DNA from: JBOHHM01 sp050725495
Lineage (GTDB): Bacteria; Pseudomonadota; Gammaproteobacteria; Burkholderiales; Burkholderiaceae_C
DNA length: 7,951 bases
Assembly (NCBI GenBank): GCA_050725495.1
Contig: JBOHHM010000294.1
Span: 1 to 7,951, forward strand
Direction of reading: 5' to 3'
Shown here: positions 1 through 7,425 of the stretch, piece after piece
Position numbering within the stretch: the first letter of the stretch is position 1
How the letters are laid out: each line of letters begins with the position of its first letter
Program-made: the position numbers and the translations under genes
Notes under the pieces: generated by a model
What the model was told of the DNA's origin: nothing
The model's database searches: none
The model's input: only the letters and a program-made list of their open reading frames with translations

Positions 1-200
1 CCGAACGCTGCCTGCGCCGCGTCTGGAAGGCCGAGCGCTTCTCGTGGTGGTTTACCTCGCTGATGCACAGGTTTCCCGACACCGGCGAGATCGGCCAGAA
101 GCTGCAGGAAGCCGAGCTCGACTACCTGGTGCATTCGCGCGCCGCGTCGACCGCGCTGGCTGAGAACTACGTGGGTTTGCCGCTGGACTTCGGCCACTGA
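1..200 (+). CDS. pobA: 4-hydroxybenzoate 3-monooxygenase, C-terminal fragment (5' end outside window)
   Basis: The reading frame starting at base 3 runs 65 codons to TGA at 198-200. It encodes the end of PobA, the FAD- and NAD(P)H-dependent cytoplasmic enzyme that converts 4-hydroxybenzoate to protocatechuate. The signature is the stretch CLRRVWKAERFSWW, followed by HRFPD and the closing AENYVGLP, which matches from memory the C-terminus of Pseudomonas PobA almost residue for residue. The family is about 390 aa, so roughly the last sixth is present; the FAD-binding GxGxxG and the active-site residues lie upstream of the window. The C-terminal residues after the conserved GLP (LDFGH) differ from Pseudomonas, as is usual at the tail. 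The next gene on this strand starts 120 bases later, after a possible hairpin, so pobA probably ends its transcript here. Identification is strong; only the partial length limits confidence. Confidence 0.92.
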   Translation, partial: ERCLRRVWKAERFSWWFTSLMHRFPDTGEIGQKLQEAELDYLVHSRAASTALAENYVGLPLDFGH

Positions 201-202
201 AC

Positions 203-227
203 ACCGTCGCCGGCTTCGCCCGACGGT
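203..227 (+). terminator. Possible hairpin terminator after pobA
   Basis: Three bases after the pobA stop, ACCGTCG (203-209) pairs perfectly with CGACGGT (221-227). The loop between them contains an inner GGC-TTC-GCC stem. No T-run follows, so this is not a textbook intrinsic terminator. It may act as a 3' end stabiliser or a weak terminator. Confidence 0.4.
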
Positions 228-319
228 CGAGCCGGTGCAGCCTGGGTCGGTTCTTTCGGTTAAATTGTGCCCTGAGCCCACGCCAAACGGTCGTTAGGCA
301 CTACAAAATCAATAGCACC

Positions 320-1267
320 ATGGCCGCCTCCAGAAAGACAACCGCCCCCACCCGCCAACCCCTGCGCGGCACGCCCGCCAAGGCATTCAAACCGCTGCAC
401 GGCGTGCGCATTCTGAGCCTTGCGCTCAACCTGCCCGGCCCCGCCGCGCTGATGCGCTGCCGCCAGATCGGCGCCAACTGCGTGAAGGTGGAGCCGCCGG
501 CACCGACAGATGCACCTCCGGGTGCATCCGCAGACCCCATGGGACTGTACGACCCGTCCGCCTACGCCACGCTGCACGACGGCGTGCGGATAGTGGTGGC
601 CGATCTCAAGACCGACAAGGGCCAGAAAACCCTGCACCGCGAGCTGGCCAAGACCGATGTGCTGCTCACCTCGTTTCGCCCGTCTGCGCTGGTCAAGCTC
701 GGGCTGGAATGGAAAGCGCTGCGCAGGCTCTACTCGGGACTGAGCCAGGTCGCCATCGTCGGCGCCCCCGGGGCGCGGGCCGAAGAGCCCGGCCACGACC
801 TGACCTACCTGGCCGAGAACGACCTGGTGACCGGGCTCGATCTGCCGCCCACGCTGTACGCCGACATGGGCGGCTCGCTGCTGGCCAGCGAGGCCGTGCT
901 GTGTGCCGTGATGCACCAGCATGCCAAAGGCAAGGGCGTGTATCTGGAGGTCGCGCTGTCAGACGCTGCGGCCTACCTGGGCTTGCCGCGCGCCTGGGGC
1001 CTGACCCAACCCGGCGCGTCCGTGGGGGGTGGCCATGCGGGCTACCGCGTGTTTGCGTGCCAGGATGGCCGCGTGGCCGTTGCGGCGCTGGAGCCGCACT
1101 TTGCGGCAGCGCTGTGTGCTGCGGCCGGGGTCCCGGTGTCGGGCATGGAGGCGATGTTTGCGCCGGCCACACATCAGGCGATTGCGGCTTTCCTGCTCAC
1201 GCAGACCCGCAAACAGCTCGACCGACTGGCGGCGGAGAAGGACATCCCGCTGCACACCATGGCATGA
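320..1267 (+). CDS. CaiB/BaiF-family CoA-transferase / alpha-methylacyl-CoA racemase-like protein
   Basis: The 315-aa product belongs to the CaiB/BaiF (type III CoA-transferase) superfamily, which moves CoA between acids or racemises 2-methylacyl-CoA thioesters in the cytoplasm. The N-terminal HGVRILSLALNLPGPAALM (about 27-45), GANCVKVEPP (51-60), VVADLKTDKG (92-101) and LLTSFRPSALVKLGL (115-129) are family hallmarks. PGHDLTYLAENDLVTG (157-172) and YADMGGSLLASEAVL (180-194) place a His at 159 and an Asp at 182. These correspond to the catalytic His/Asp pair known from alpha-methylacyl-CoA racemases, so racemase-like chemistry is at least as likely as CoA transfer. At 315 aa it is shorter than the usual 360-400, with a short loop between His and Asp and an early end after DIPLH. 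It may be a distinct short subfamily rather than a truncated gene. The ATG at 320 has no good Shine-Dalgarno sequence, but about 25 residues precede the first conserved block, so the start is plausible rather than proven. The substrate cannot be deduced; proximity to pobA only hints at aromatic or acyl-CoA metabolism. Confidence 0.85.
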   Translation: MAASRKTTAPTRQPLRGTPAKAFKPLHGVRILSLALNLPGPAALMRCRQIGANCVKVEPPAPTDAPPGASADPMGLYDPSAYATLHDGVRIVVADLKTDKGQKTLHRELAKTDVLLTSFRPSALVKLGLEWKALRRLYSGLSQVAIVGAPGARAEEPGHDLTYLAENDLVTGLDLPPTLYADMGGSLLASEAVLCAVMHQHAKGKGVYLEVALSDAAAYLGLPRAWGLTQPGASVGGGHAGYRVFACQDGRVAVAALEPHFAAALCAAAGVPVSGMEAMFAPATHQAIAAFLLTQTRKQLDRLAAEKDIPLHTMA

Positions 1268-1366
1268 CTGCCCGGGGTGGGCTCCAGTGGTGGCGGCGAC
1301 CTATGGCCGGACAGGGGCCGTCGTGGCCTAATGGCTCTTCTACGCCACTCAGCACTGGAGCACCCC

Positions 1367-1537
1367 ATGGGCAAGAAAATCGTGACCGAAGCCGACCGCA
1401 AGTGCACCCCCGCGCCCACGACCACCGAGGGCTACAAGACCCACCGCGAAGGTGGCGGCCAGAAAATCAGCCTCGAGCGCGGCAAGGCCACCCGCAACAA
1501 GAAGAACGCAGGCAAGCGGGCCCATAAGGGCGGTTGA
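1367..1537 (+). CDS. Small basic protein of unknown function, 56 aa
   Basis: An ATG at 1367 is preceded by GGAG at 1357-1360 with a 6-nt spacer, a good ribosome binding site. This is why the short start is chosen over the in-frame upstream ATG at 1277. The product is strongly basic, with about ten Lys and five Arg in 56 residues, and low in hydrophobic residues. The C-terminal half (GGGQKISLERGKATRNKKNAGKRAHKGG) is almost entirely charged or small residues and is probably disordered or nucleic-acid binding. There is one Cys (13) and no signal peptide or membrane segment. I do not recognise the family. It lies 99 bases after the CaiB-like gene and is followed within 6 bases by a GC-rich hairpin, which fits a real independent gene. 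The alternative is a chance reading frame, which the ribosome binding site and the hairpin make less likely. Confidence 0.5.
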   Translation: MGKKIVTEADRKCTPAPTTTEGYKTHREGGGQKISLERGKATRNKKNAGKRAHKGG

Positions 1538-1542
1538 ACCCA

Positions 1543-1559
1543 GGCGGGCAGCGCCCGCC
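1543..1559 (+). terminator. GC-rich hairpin after the small basic gene
   Basis: GGCGGGC (1543-1549) pairs perfectly with GCCCGCC (1553-1559) around a 3-base loop, five bases after the stop codon at 1535-1537. There is no U-tract downstream. The position suggests a terminator or mRNA 3' end structure for the small gene. Confidence 0.4.
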
Positions 1560-1626
1560 GCTGAACCTCGGGCCCTGGACGTCGCAGCTCATTGCTGAGC
1601 AGCGGCGTTTCCTACGGCGACAGCGG

Positions 1627-1784
1627 CTACCGGGCCAGCAGGCCGGTCAGCCGATGATGATCAGGCAAATGGCGACGATGTAGTTCAGAAGCCGGGGCAT
1701 CACCAGGGTCAGGATGCCCGCGATCAGCGCGGCCACCGGGCCGATGTGGGGGACTCCACATCCCCATGAAACTTCGCCGAGCAC
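1627..1784 (-). pseudogene. DUF3096-type small membrane protein, apparently frameshifted at both ends
   Basis: Reading down from 1748 on the - strand gives HIGPVAALIAGILTLVMPRLLNYIVAICLIIIG. This is the core of the DUF3096 mini-proteins: one or two hydrophobic segments around the motif LIAGIL..PRLLNYIVA.YLI..G, typically 40-50 aa and of unknown function. The frame closes at TGA 1647-1649. One base out of phase, the sequence instead continues LTGLLAR and stops at 1627-1629, which looks like the expected family ending. The core has no ATG in its own frame; the only in-frame start is a GTG at 1784 that would add an unusual leader. An ATG at 1761 becomes in-frame if one C is removed from a C-run (plus-strand G-run, 1748-1752). 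So the gene is either expressed from GTG as a 45-aa variant (1647-1784) or is a decayed copy carrying two compensating indels. Family identity is fairly sure; functional status is not. Confidence 0.55.
1743..1762. repeat. Short inverted repeat at the junction of two gene remnants
   Basis: GATGTGG (1743-1749) and CCACATC (1756-1762) form a perfect 7-bp stem with a 6-base loop. It lies exactly where homology to the Rieske oxygenase fades and the DUF3096 core begins. It may be a chance palindrome or a trace of the rearrangement that joined them. Confidence 0.35.
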
Positions 1785-2041
1785 TACTCCGTCGTGCCGA
1801 AGTGCAGCACTCGGTTGGCGCCGCTGGCGAGCGTGAATTGGGCTGAGACGCCCAAGGCAAAGTCTTCGTCCAGCGCGCCCCAGAACGAATCGACGTTCTT
1901 GCGCCAGTAGTTCACCGCCTTCTCGGTCTTCGGCGGCTCGGGGATCGGCGTGGTGCCCAGCACGCGCGATCGGTCCACGGCTTCGGGCAGCACGGTGAAG
2001 GCGTTGGCATGGTCGCCCTCGTTTTCGAGCCAGCCGCGGTT
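1754..2041 (-). pseudogene. C-terminal remnant of a Rieske-type ring-hydroxylating oxygenase alpha subunit
   Basis: Directly after the ygiQ stop codon (2042-2044) and in the same frame, the - strand reads about 85 residues from NRGWLENEGDHANAF to a TAG at 1784-1786. The part NYWRKNVDSFWGALDEDFALGVSAQFTLASGANRVLHFGTTE resembles the C-terminal end of the catalytic domain of ring-hydroxylating oxygenases. There, a pattern of the type W....DED....S.Q..L.SGAN..L.FG..E precedes a final FH-containing helix. Reading through the TAG gives CSAKFHGDVE, which supplies the expected FH, so the TAG looks like a nonsense change in a once longer gene. There is no start codon of its own before the conserved part except internal GTG codons. 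The Rieske iron-sulfur domain and the mononuclear iron ligands, which lie N-terminal in the family, are absent. It is therefore best read as a truncated, inactive fragment. The family assignment comes from pattern memory and is moderate. Confidence 0.5.
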
Positions 2042-4510
<2,469 letters not shown>

Positions 4511-4534
4511 GAAGGGCTTTGGGGATAACCGGCA

Positions 4535-4540
4535 ATTTTA
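4535..4540 (-). promoter_or_regulatory. Candidate -10 box for ygiQ
   Basis: The - strand reads TAAAAT here (5 of 6 to the consensus), about 25 bases upstream of the ygiQ ATG. No convincing -35 box lies 16-18 bases further upstream, so the call is tentative. Confidence 0.3.
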
Positions 4541-4625
4541 CGGCCTTGACCCCTCGGCGCGCCTTTAACAGGTCATGCCCAACGGGTATTGCGACCCTGC
4601 CCCACCCGCGATCCGACCCGCTGCA

Positions 4626-5081
4626 TCAACGCCGGGCGTGGGCAATCAGCCGGTCGAGCATGGCCCCGAGTTGCTGCTGTTCGGTGCTGGAAAGGCAGCC
4701 AAAAATCTCGTCGTTGCGCCGCGCGATCAGGTCGATCACGCGCCCGTACAGCTTGGCGCCGGAGCTTGTGAGCCTCAGCACCACGCCGCGGCCATCGAGC
4801 TCGCTGGCCTGTTTGAGCACCAAGCCCTGCTCCACCAGCGCCTGCGCCGAACGGCTGGCCTGCCCCTTGTTCAGGTTGGCTTTGGCCGCCAGATCGTTGA
4901 CCGACAGCGGCCCGAAGTTGCCGATGGCGGCCAGGCAGCGCGCCTCGCCCACCGGCAGGCCGAACTCCTGGGCATAGGCGTCGCTGCTGTGCCGGTCGGT
5001 CAGCTTGTTGATGAGGTGCAGGCGGTAGGTGAGGAACTGGTCCAGCCTCAAGGGCGGTGGCGCCGGAGGTTTACGCGCCAT
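4626..5081 (-). CDS. MarR-family transcriptional regulator
   Basis: The 151-aa product is a winged helix-turn-helix repressor of the MarR family, which binds palindromic operators as a dimer and is usually released by phenolic or other aromatic ligands. The helix-turn-helix is LSVNDLAAKANLNKGQASRSAQALVEQGLV (about 59-88). The wing carries the conserved Asp-x-Arg (Asp96, Arg98) in ELDGRGVVLRLTSSGAKLY. Flanking helices (13-32 and 112-150) would form the dimer interface. The ATG at 5081 is chosen over the TTG at 5120 because it gives a normal MarR length, has GAGG a short distance upstream, and overlaps the end of the preceding gene by 11 bases, which suggests translational coupling. It is the last gene of the operon that starts at 6857. 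The twin inverted repeats in that operon's promoter are its likely binding sites, making it an autorepressor. The ligand is presumably the hydroxylase substrate, by inference. Confidence 0.9.
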   Translation of the reverse strand: MARKPPAPPPLRLDQFLTYRLHLINKLTDRHSSDAYAQEFGLPVGEARCLAAIGNFGPLSVNDLAAKANLNKGQASRSAQALVEQGLVLKQASELDGRGVVLRLTSSGAKLYGRVIDLIARRNDEIFGCLSSTEQQQLGAMLDRLIAHARR

Positions 5082-5268
5082 GGCCCGCCGCCTCGTCACA
5101 CTGCTGCTGCGCGTTTGCAATCAGCGGCAGCAGCTCGTCGGCCCGCTCGAAGCGGCTCATCAGCGACAGGCACAGCATCGAGAGGAGCAGCGGTGCCTGC
5201 GCCTGCCCCACCTGGGCCAGCGATTGGCACAGCGCGCTGTAGCTGCGGTCAAGATCATCATTAGTCAT
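5071..5268 (-). CDS. DUF2783 domain protein, 65 aa, partner gene of flavin hydroxylase
   Basis: This small, helical, acidic-to-neutral protein has the DUF2783 pattern: an N-terminal DLDRSYSALCQSLA, then VGQAQAPLLLSMLCLSLMSRF, and a final helix with ADELLPLIANA. Proteins of this family are about 60 aa and of unknown function; I recall them mostly beside FAD-dependent aromatic hydroxylases. Its ATG (5266-5268) overlaps the hydroxylase stop in an ATGA arrangement. An AGGAG lies 7 bases upstream inside the hydroxylase gene, so translation is both coupled and independently initiated. Its own stop (TAA, 5071-5073) lies inside the MarR gene. It has no signal peptide and no metal-binding motif. A role as a small subunit, chaperone or stabiliser of the hydroxylase is inference only. 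Confidence 0.82.
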   Translation of the reverse strand: MTNDDLDRSYSALCQSLAQVGQAQAPLLLSMLCLSLMSRFERADELLPLIANAQQQCDEAAGHGA

Positions 5269-6857
5269 GGGGCAACTCCTTTGTCTTGCAGCGCCGCCAG
5301 CAGCGGTGCCGGGTCCAGTCCGTGCCAGCGGCCCATCACGTAGCCGTCGGGCCGCACCAGCACCAGGGCTTCCGATGAAGCATCGCCCAGGCCGTAGCGC
5401 TCGCGCGCCTGGCCCAGGCTGTCGGTCTCGGGCGAAATCTGCAATAGGTCCACCCCCTGCATGATCCACCCGGTCAGCGCTGGCGGCAAGCCGCCGGCAC
5501 AGAACGCGAGGACGACAAAGTTGTGGCCGAAGCGGCTCGTCAAATGCAAGGATCCCGCATCGCTGGCCAGCAGCGCCTCGGGCGCCGGCGCACCGGGTGC
5601 GGCCAGCTCGTTGGCCCAGCCGCCGGCCTGGGGCAGGTTCAGCGGCGAGCCCGCATAGGTGATCGGTGCCGACTGTCGCGGATTGATCAGCGATCGCACC
5701 CGCTCGTCGCTCAGCGCCAGGCGCAGCGTGGCCTCGCGCATCAGCGCAAACGCGAAGTTGGGCGGGGCCATGAATTCGGTGCTCTTGGCGCCGTAGGCCA
5801 TGTTTTCGCGCGTGGCATGCACGCGCTCGATGGAATACGAATCGAGCAGGCTGTCGGGCGAGCGGCCCTGAATCACCCGCGCGAGCTTCCAGGCCAGGTT
5901 GCCCGCGTCGTCCAGTCCCGAGTTGAGCCCGCGCACGCCGAAGATCGGCACCAGATGCGCCGCATCGCCTGCGAACAGCACGCGGCCGTGGCGGTAGCTC
6001 GGCAGCGTGAGGCACTTGGCGTTGTAGATCGAAATCCACAGCGGCTCCCAGGGCTCGTTCTCGCCGATCATCGACAGGTGGCTTTGCACGCGCGGCAGCA
6101 CGTTCTCGGGCTTGACCGCCTCGACCGGGTCTTCGTCATCGCGAATCTGGTAGTCGATGCGCCAGACATCGTCGGGCTGGCGGTGCATGAGGATGGTGGA
6201 GCCGGGGTTGGACGGCGGGTCGAACCAGGCCAGGCGCTCGACCGCGCGCCGGGTCTTCTGCGCGATGTCGACGATCACGTACCGGCCCTCGTACTGCATG
6301 CCCTTGAGCTGCAGCCCCAGTTGCTCGCGCACCGTGCTGCGGCCGCCGTCGCAGGCCACCAGCCAGTCGGCCCCCACCGTCTGCAGGCCCTCGGGCGTTT
6401 GCACGTCCACCTCGGCGCCCTCGGCTTGCGCCCGCACGGCCATGACGCGGCTGTCCCAGCGCACATCGGCCAGGCCCTCGAACGCCTGCGCCGCGCGGTG
6501 GGCAAACTGCTCGATGTAGTACTGCTGGATGTTCACCATGGGCGCAAAGCGCTGCGTGGGCTCGCTGGGCATCTCAAAGTGCAGCACCTCCGAATGGCGG
6601 TAATAGCTGCGCCCGCCCACCCAGGACAAGCCCTTGTCGACCAGCGGCCGGTCGGCCCCCACCCAGCCCAGAATCTCCTGTGAGCGGCGCGAGATGCAGA
6701 TGGCGCGGCTGCCCGTGCAGTAGCCCTGATCGGCCTCGAGCACCAGGCTGGCAATGCCTTGGCGCGCCAGCAAGGCCGCCAGTGTCAGGCCCACCGGGCC
6801 GCCGCCGGCGATCAGCACCGGAACGCGCTGCGGTAAGGAAGAGTTTGGTGAGCTCAT
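5265..6857 (-). CDS. FAD-dependent aromatic hydroxylase (PheA/TfdB/MhpA-type monooxygenase)
   Basis: The 530-aa product is a group A flavoprotein monooxygenase, which uses NAD(P)H and O2 to hydroxylate a phenolic ring in the cytoplasm. The dinucleotide-binding motif IAGGGPVGLTLAALLARQG is at about 16-34. The DG motif ACDGGRSTVR is at 168-177. The second FAD motif LFAGDAAHLVPIFGVRGLNSGLDDAGNLAWKLA is at 294-326, with Gly297-Asp298. The C-terminal 110 residues resemble the thioredoxin-like domain of this class and end with LVLVRPDGYVMGRWHG. Length and domain plan resemble MhpA-like enzymes (about 550 aa) rather than PobA (about 390). The substrate is not determinable; 3-hydroxyphenylpropionate, resorcinol or hydroxybenzoate types are possible. 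The ATG at 6857 is chosen because GGAG lies 6 bases upstream and the predicted transcript starts near 6881; the ATG at 6872 has no ribosome binding site and lies too near the transcript start. It is the first gene of an operon with DUF2783 and MarR. Confidence 0.92.
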   Translation of the reverse strand: MSSPNSSLPQRVPVLIAGGGPVGLTLAALLARQGIASLVLEADQGYCTGSRAICISRRSQEILGWVGADRPLVDKGLSWVGGRSYYRHSEVLHFEMPSEPTQRFAPMVNIQQYYIEQFAHRAAQAFEGLADVRWDSRVMAVRAQAEGAEVDVQTPEGLQTVGADWLVACDGGRSTVREQLGLQLKGMQYEGRYVIVDIAQKTRRAVERLAWFDPPSNPGSTILMHRQPDDVWRIDYQIRDDEDPVEAVKPENVLPRVQSHLSMIGENEPWEPLWISIYNAKCLTLPSYRHGRVLFAGDAAHLVPIFGVRGLNSGLDDAGNLAWKLARVIQGRSPDSLLDSYSIERVHATRENMAYGAKSTEFMAPPNFAFALMREATLRLALSDERVRSLINPRQSAPITYAGSPLNLPQAGGWANELAAPGAPAPEALLASDAGSLHLTSRFGHNFVVLAFCAGGLPPALTGWIMQGVDLLQISPETDSLGQARERYGLGDASSEALVLVRPDGYVMGRWHGLDPAPLLAALQDKGVAP

Positions 6858-6863
6858 GCGGAT

Positions 6864-6867
6864 CTCC
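6864..6867 (-). promoter_or_regulatory. Ribosome binding site that fixes the hydroxylase start at 6857
   Basis: GGAG on the - strand with a 6-base spacer to the ATG at 6855-6857. The competing ATG at 6870-6872 lies upstream of this site and overlaps the operator region. Confidence 0.7.
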
Positions 6868-6875
6868 GTCATTTG

Positions 6876-6889
6876 GTTGCGTCTGCAAC
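6876..6889. promoter_or_regulatory. Operator 1: inverted repeat GTTGC-N4-GCAAC
   Basis: A perfect 5-bp inverted repeat with a 4-base centre (GTCT). It is part of the extended identical context TTGGTTGC-N4-GCAACTA shared with operator 2. It overlaps the -10 edge and probable start point of the hydroxylase operon promoter, a typical MarR repressor position. Confidence 0.7.
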
Positions 6890-6916
6890 TATAAATCCAC
6901 TTGGTTGCTCGCGCAA
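6888..6916 (-). promoter_or_regulatory. Promoter of the hydroxylase-DUF2783-MarR operon
   Basis: On the - strand, TTGCGC (6911-6916; first three bases of the -35 consensus) and TATAGT (6888-6893; 5 of 6 to the -10 consensus) are separated by exactly 17 bases. The predicted start near 6881 leaves a leader of about 24 bases before the ATG at 6857. The -35 box lies inside operator 2 and the -10 box overlaps the edge of operator 1, so bound repressor would block polymerase directly. Confidence 0.6.
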
Positions 6917-6917
6917 C
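6904..6917. promoter_or_regulatory. Operator 2: inverted repeat GTTGC-N4-GCAAC
   Basis: A second perfect copy with centre TCGC, 28 bp from operator 1 centre to centre, with the same flanks (TTG before, TA after). It covers the -35 box. It is also the copy nearer to the divergent + strand gene at 7004, so it could affect that gene too. Confidence 0.7.
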
Positions 6918-7003
6918 TAATTTTTCGGGCGTTGCAAGGCATGCCAGGCCGCAGGCCGGGCCATACGCCGCGGGCCGCCTGCGCGGCGCACAATGGGTGC
7001 AGC

Positions 7004-7411
7004 ATGGACACGCCCACCGCCGCCGCCCTGCTGGCCGACCTGATCTTGCTGCTGCACGCCGCCGTGGTCGGCTTTGTGGTGCTGGGTGAAGCGCTGTTTC
7101 TCGCAGGCGGCTGGCGCGGCTGGTCCTGGGTTCGTCATTTCGGGCTGCGGCTCGCGCATCTGGCCCTGATGGTCTTCATTGCCTTGCAGACCTGGCTCGA
7201 CCAGCTCTGCCCGCTGACGCTGTGGGAGCAGGCGCTGCGCCGGCGCGCCGGCCAAGGCGCTTACAGCGAGTCGTTCATCGAATACTGGCTGTCGCGGCTG
7301 ATCTTCTTCGACGCGCCCTGGTGGGTCTTTGTGACGGCCTACAGCGCCTTTGCCGCCCTGGTGCTGCTGACCTGGTGGTGGGTGCCGCCGCGGCGGCGCT
7401 CCAGCCGCTGA
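7004..7411 (+). CDS. DUF2784 family integral membrane protein
   Basis: This 135-aa inner-membrane protein of unknown function has the DUF2784 layout. A first membrane helix LLADLILLLHAAVVGFVVLGEALFL (9-33) is followed by a second around 47-65 (FGLRLAHLALMVFIALQTWL). Then comes the family motif CPLTLWEQALRRRAG (Cys69, Pro70, Leu71, Thr72, Glu75), the stretch FIEYWLSRLIFFDAP (91-105) and a last helix PWWVFVTAYSAFAALVLLTWWWV (105-127). The Arg-rich tail should be cytoplasmic. The ATG at 7004 is chosen because it places the first helix at the very N-terminus as usual; its ribosome binding site (GGGTG) is weak. It points away from the hydroxylase operon and shares the 140-base intergenic region containing the two operators. 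It converges with the LysR gene, leaving only 4 bases between the two stops. A functional link with either neighbour is not evident. Confidence 0.85.
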   Translation: MDTPTAAALLADLILLLHAAVVGFVVLGEALFLAGGWRGWSWVRHFGLRLAHLALMVFIALQTWLDQLCPLTLWEQALRRRAGQGAYSESFIEYWLSRLIFFDAPWWVFVTAYSAFAALVLLTWWWVPPRRRSSR

Positions 7412-7425
7412 GGCCTCAGCGGCTG
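7402..7425. terminator. Perfect 24-bp palindrome spanning both convergent stop codons
   Basis: CAGCCGCTGAGG (7402-7413) is followed directly by its exact reverse complement CCTCAGCGGCTG (7414-7425). Both genes end in Ser-Arg-stop encoded by AGC CGC TGA, so the last codons of each gene are the arms of the palindrome. It would form the same hairpin in both transcripts and may serve as a bidirectional end signal. There is no U-run, so terminator function is inferred from position. Confidence 0.55.

Noticed and set aside
260..922. 220-aa open frame on the - strand
   Set aside because: It is antisense to the CaiB-like gene, which has strong family motifs on the + strand.
709..1527. 272-aa open frame on the + strand overlapping two genes
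   Set aside because: Its Arg/Gly/Pro-rich product without family features lies in an alternative frame of the CaiB-like gene and the small basic gene.
4626..5120. Longer start of the MarR regulator at TTG 5120
   Set aside because: It would need a TTG start and a 50-base overlap with the DUF2783 gene. The ATG at 5081 has a better ribosome binding site and a normal protein length.
5071..6039. 322-aa open frame on the - strand ending with the DUF2783 sequence
   Set aside because: Only the last 65 residues, from the ATG at 5268 with its AGGAG, are real. The upstream part is an out-of-frame reading of the hydroxylase gene.
5523..6683. 386-aa open frame on the + strand
   Set aside because: It is antisense to the flavin hydroxylase and in a mirror frame. 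Its His/Arg/Gln-rich composition is typical of antisense frames in GC-rich DNA.
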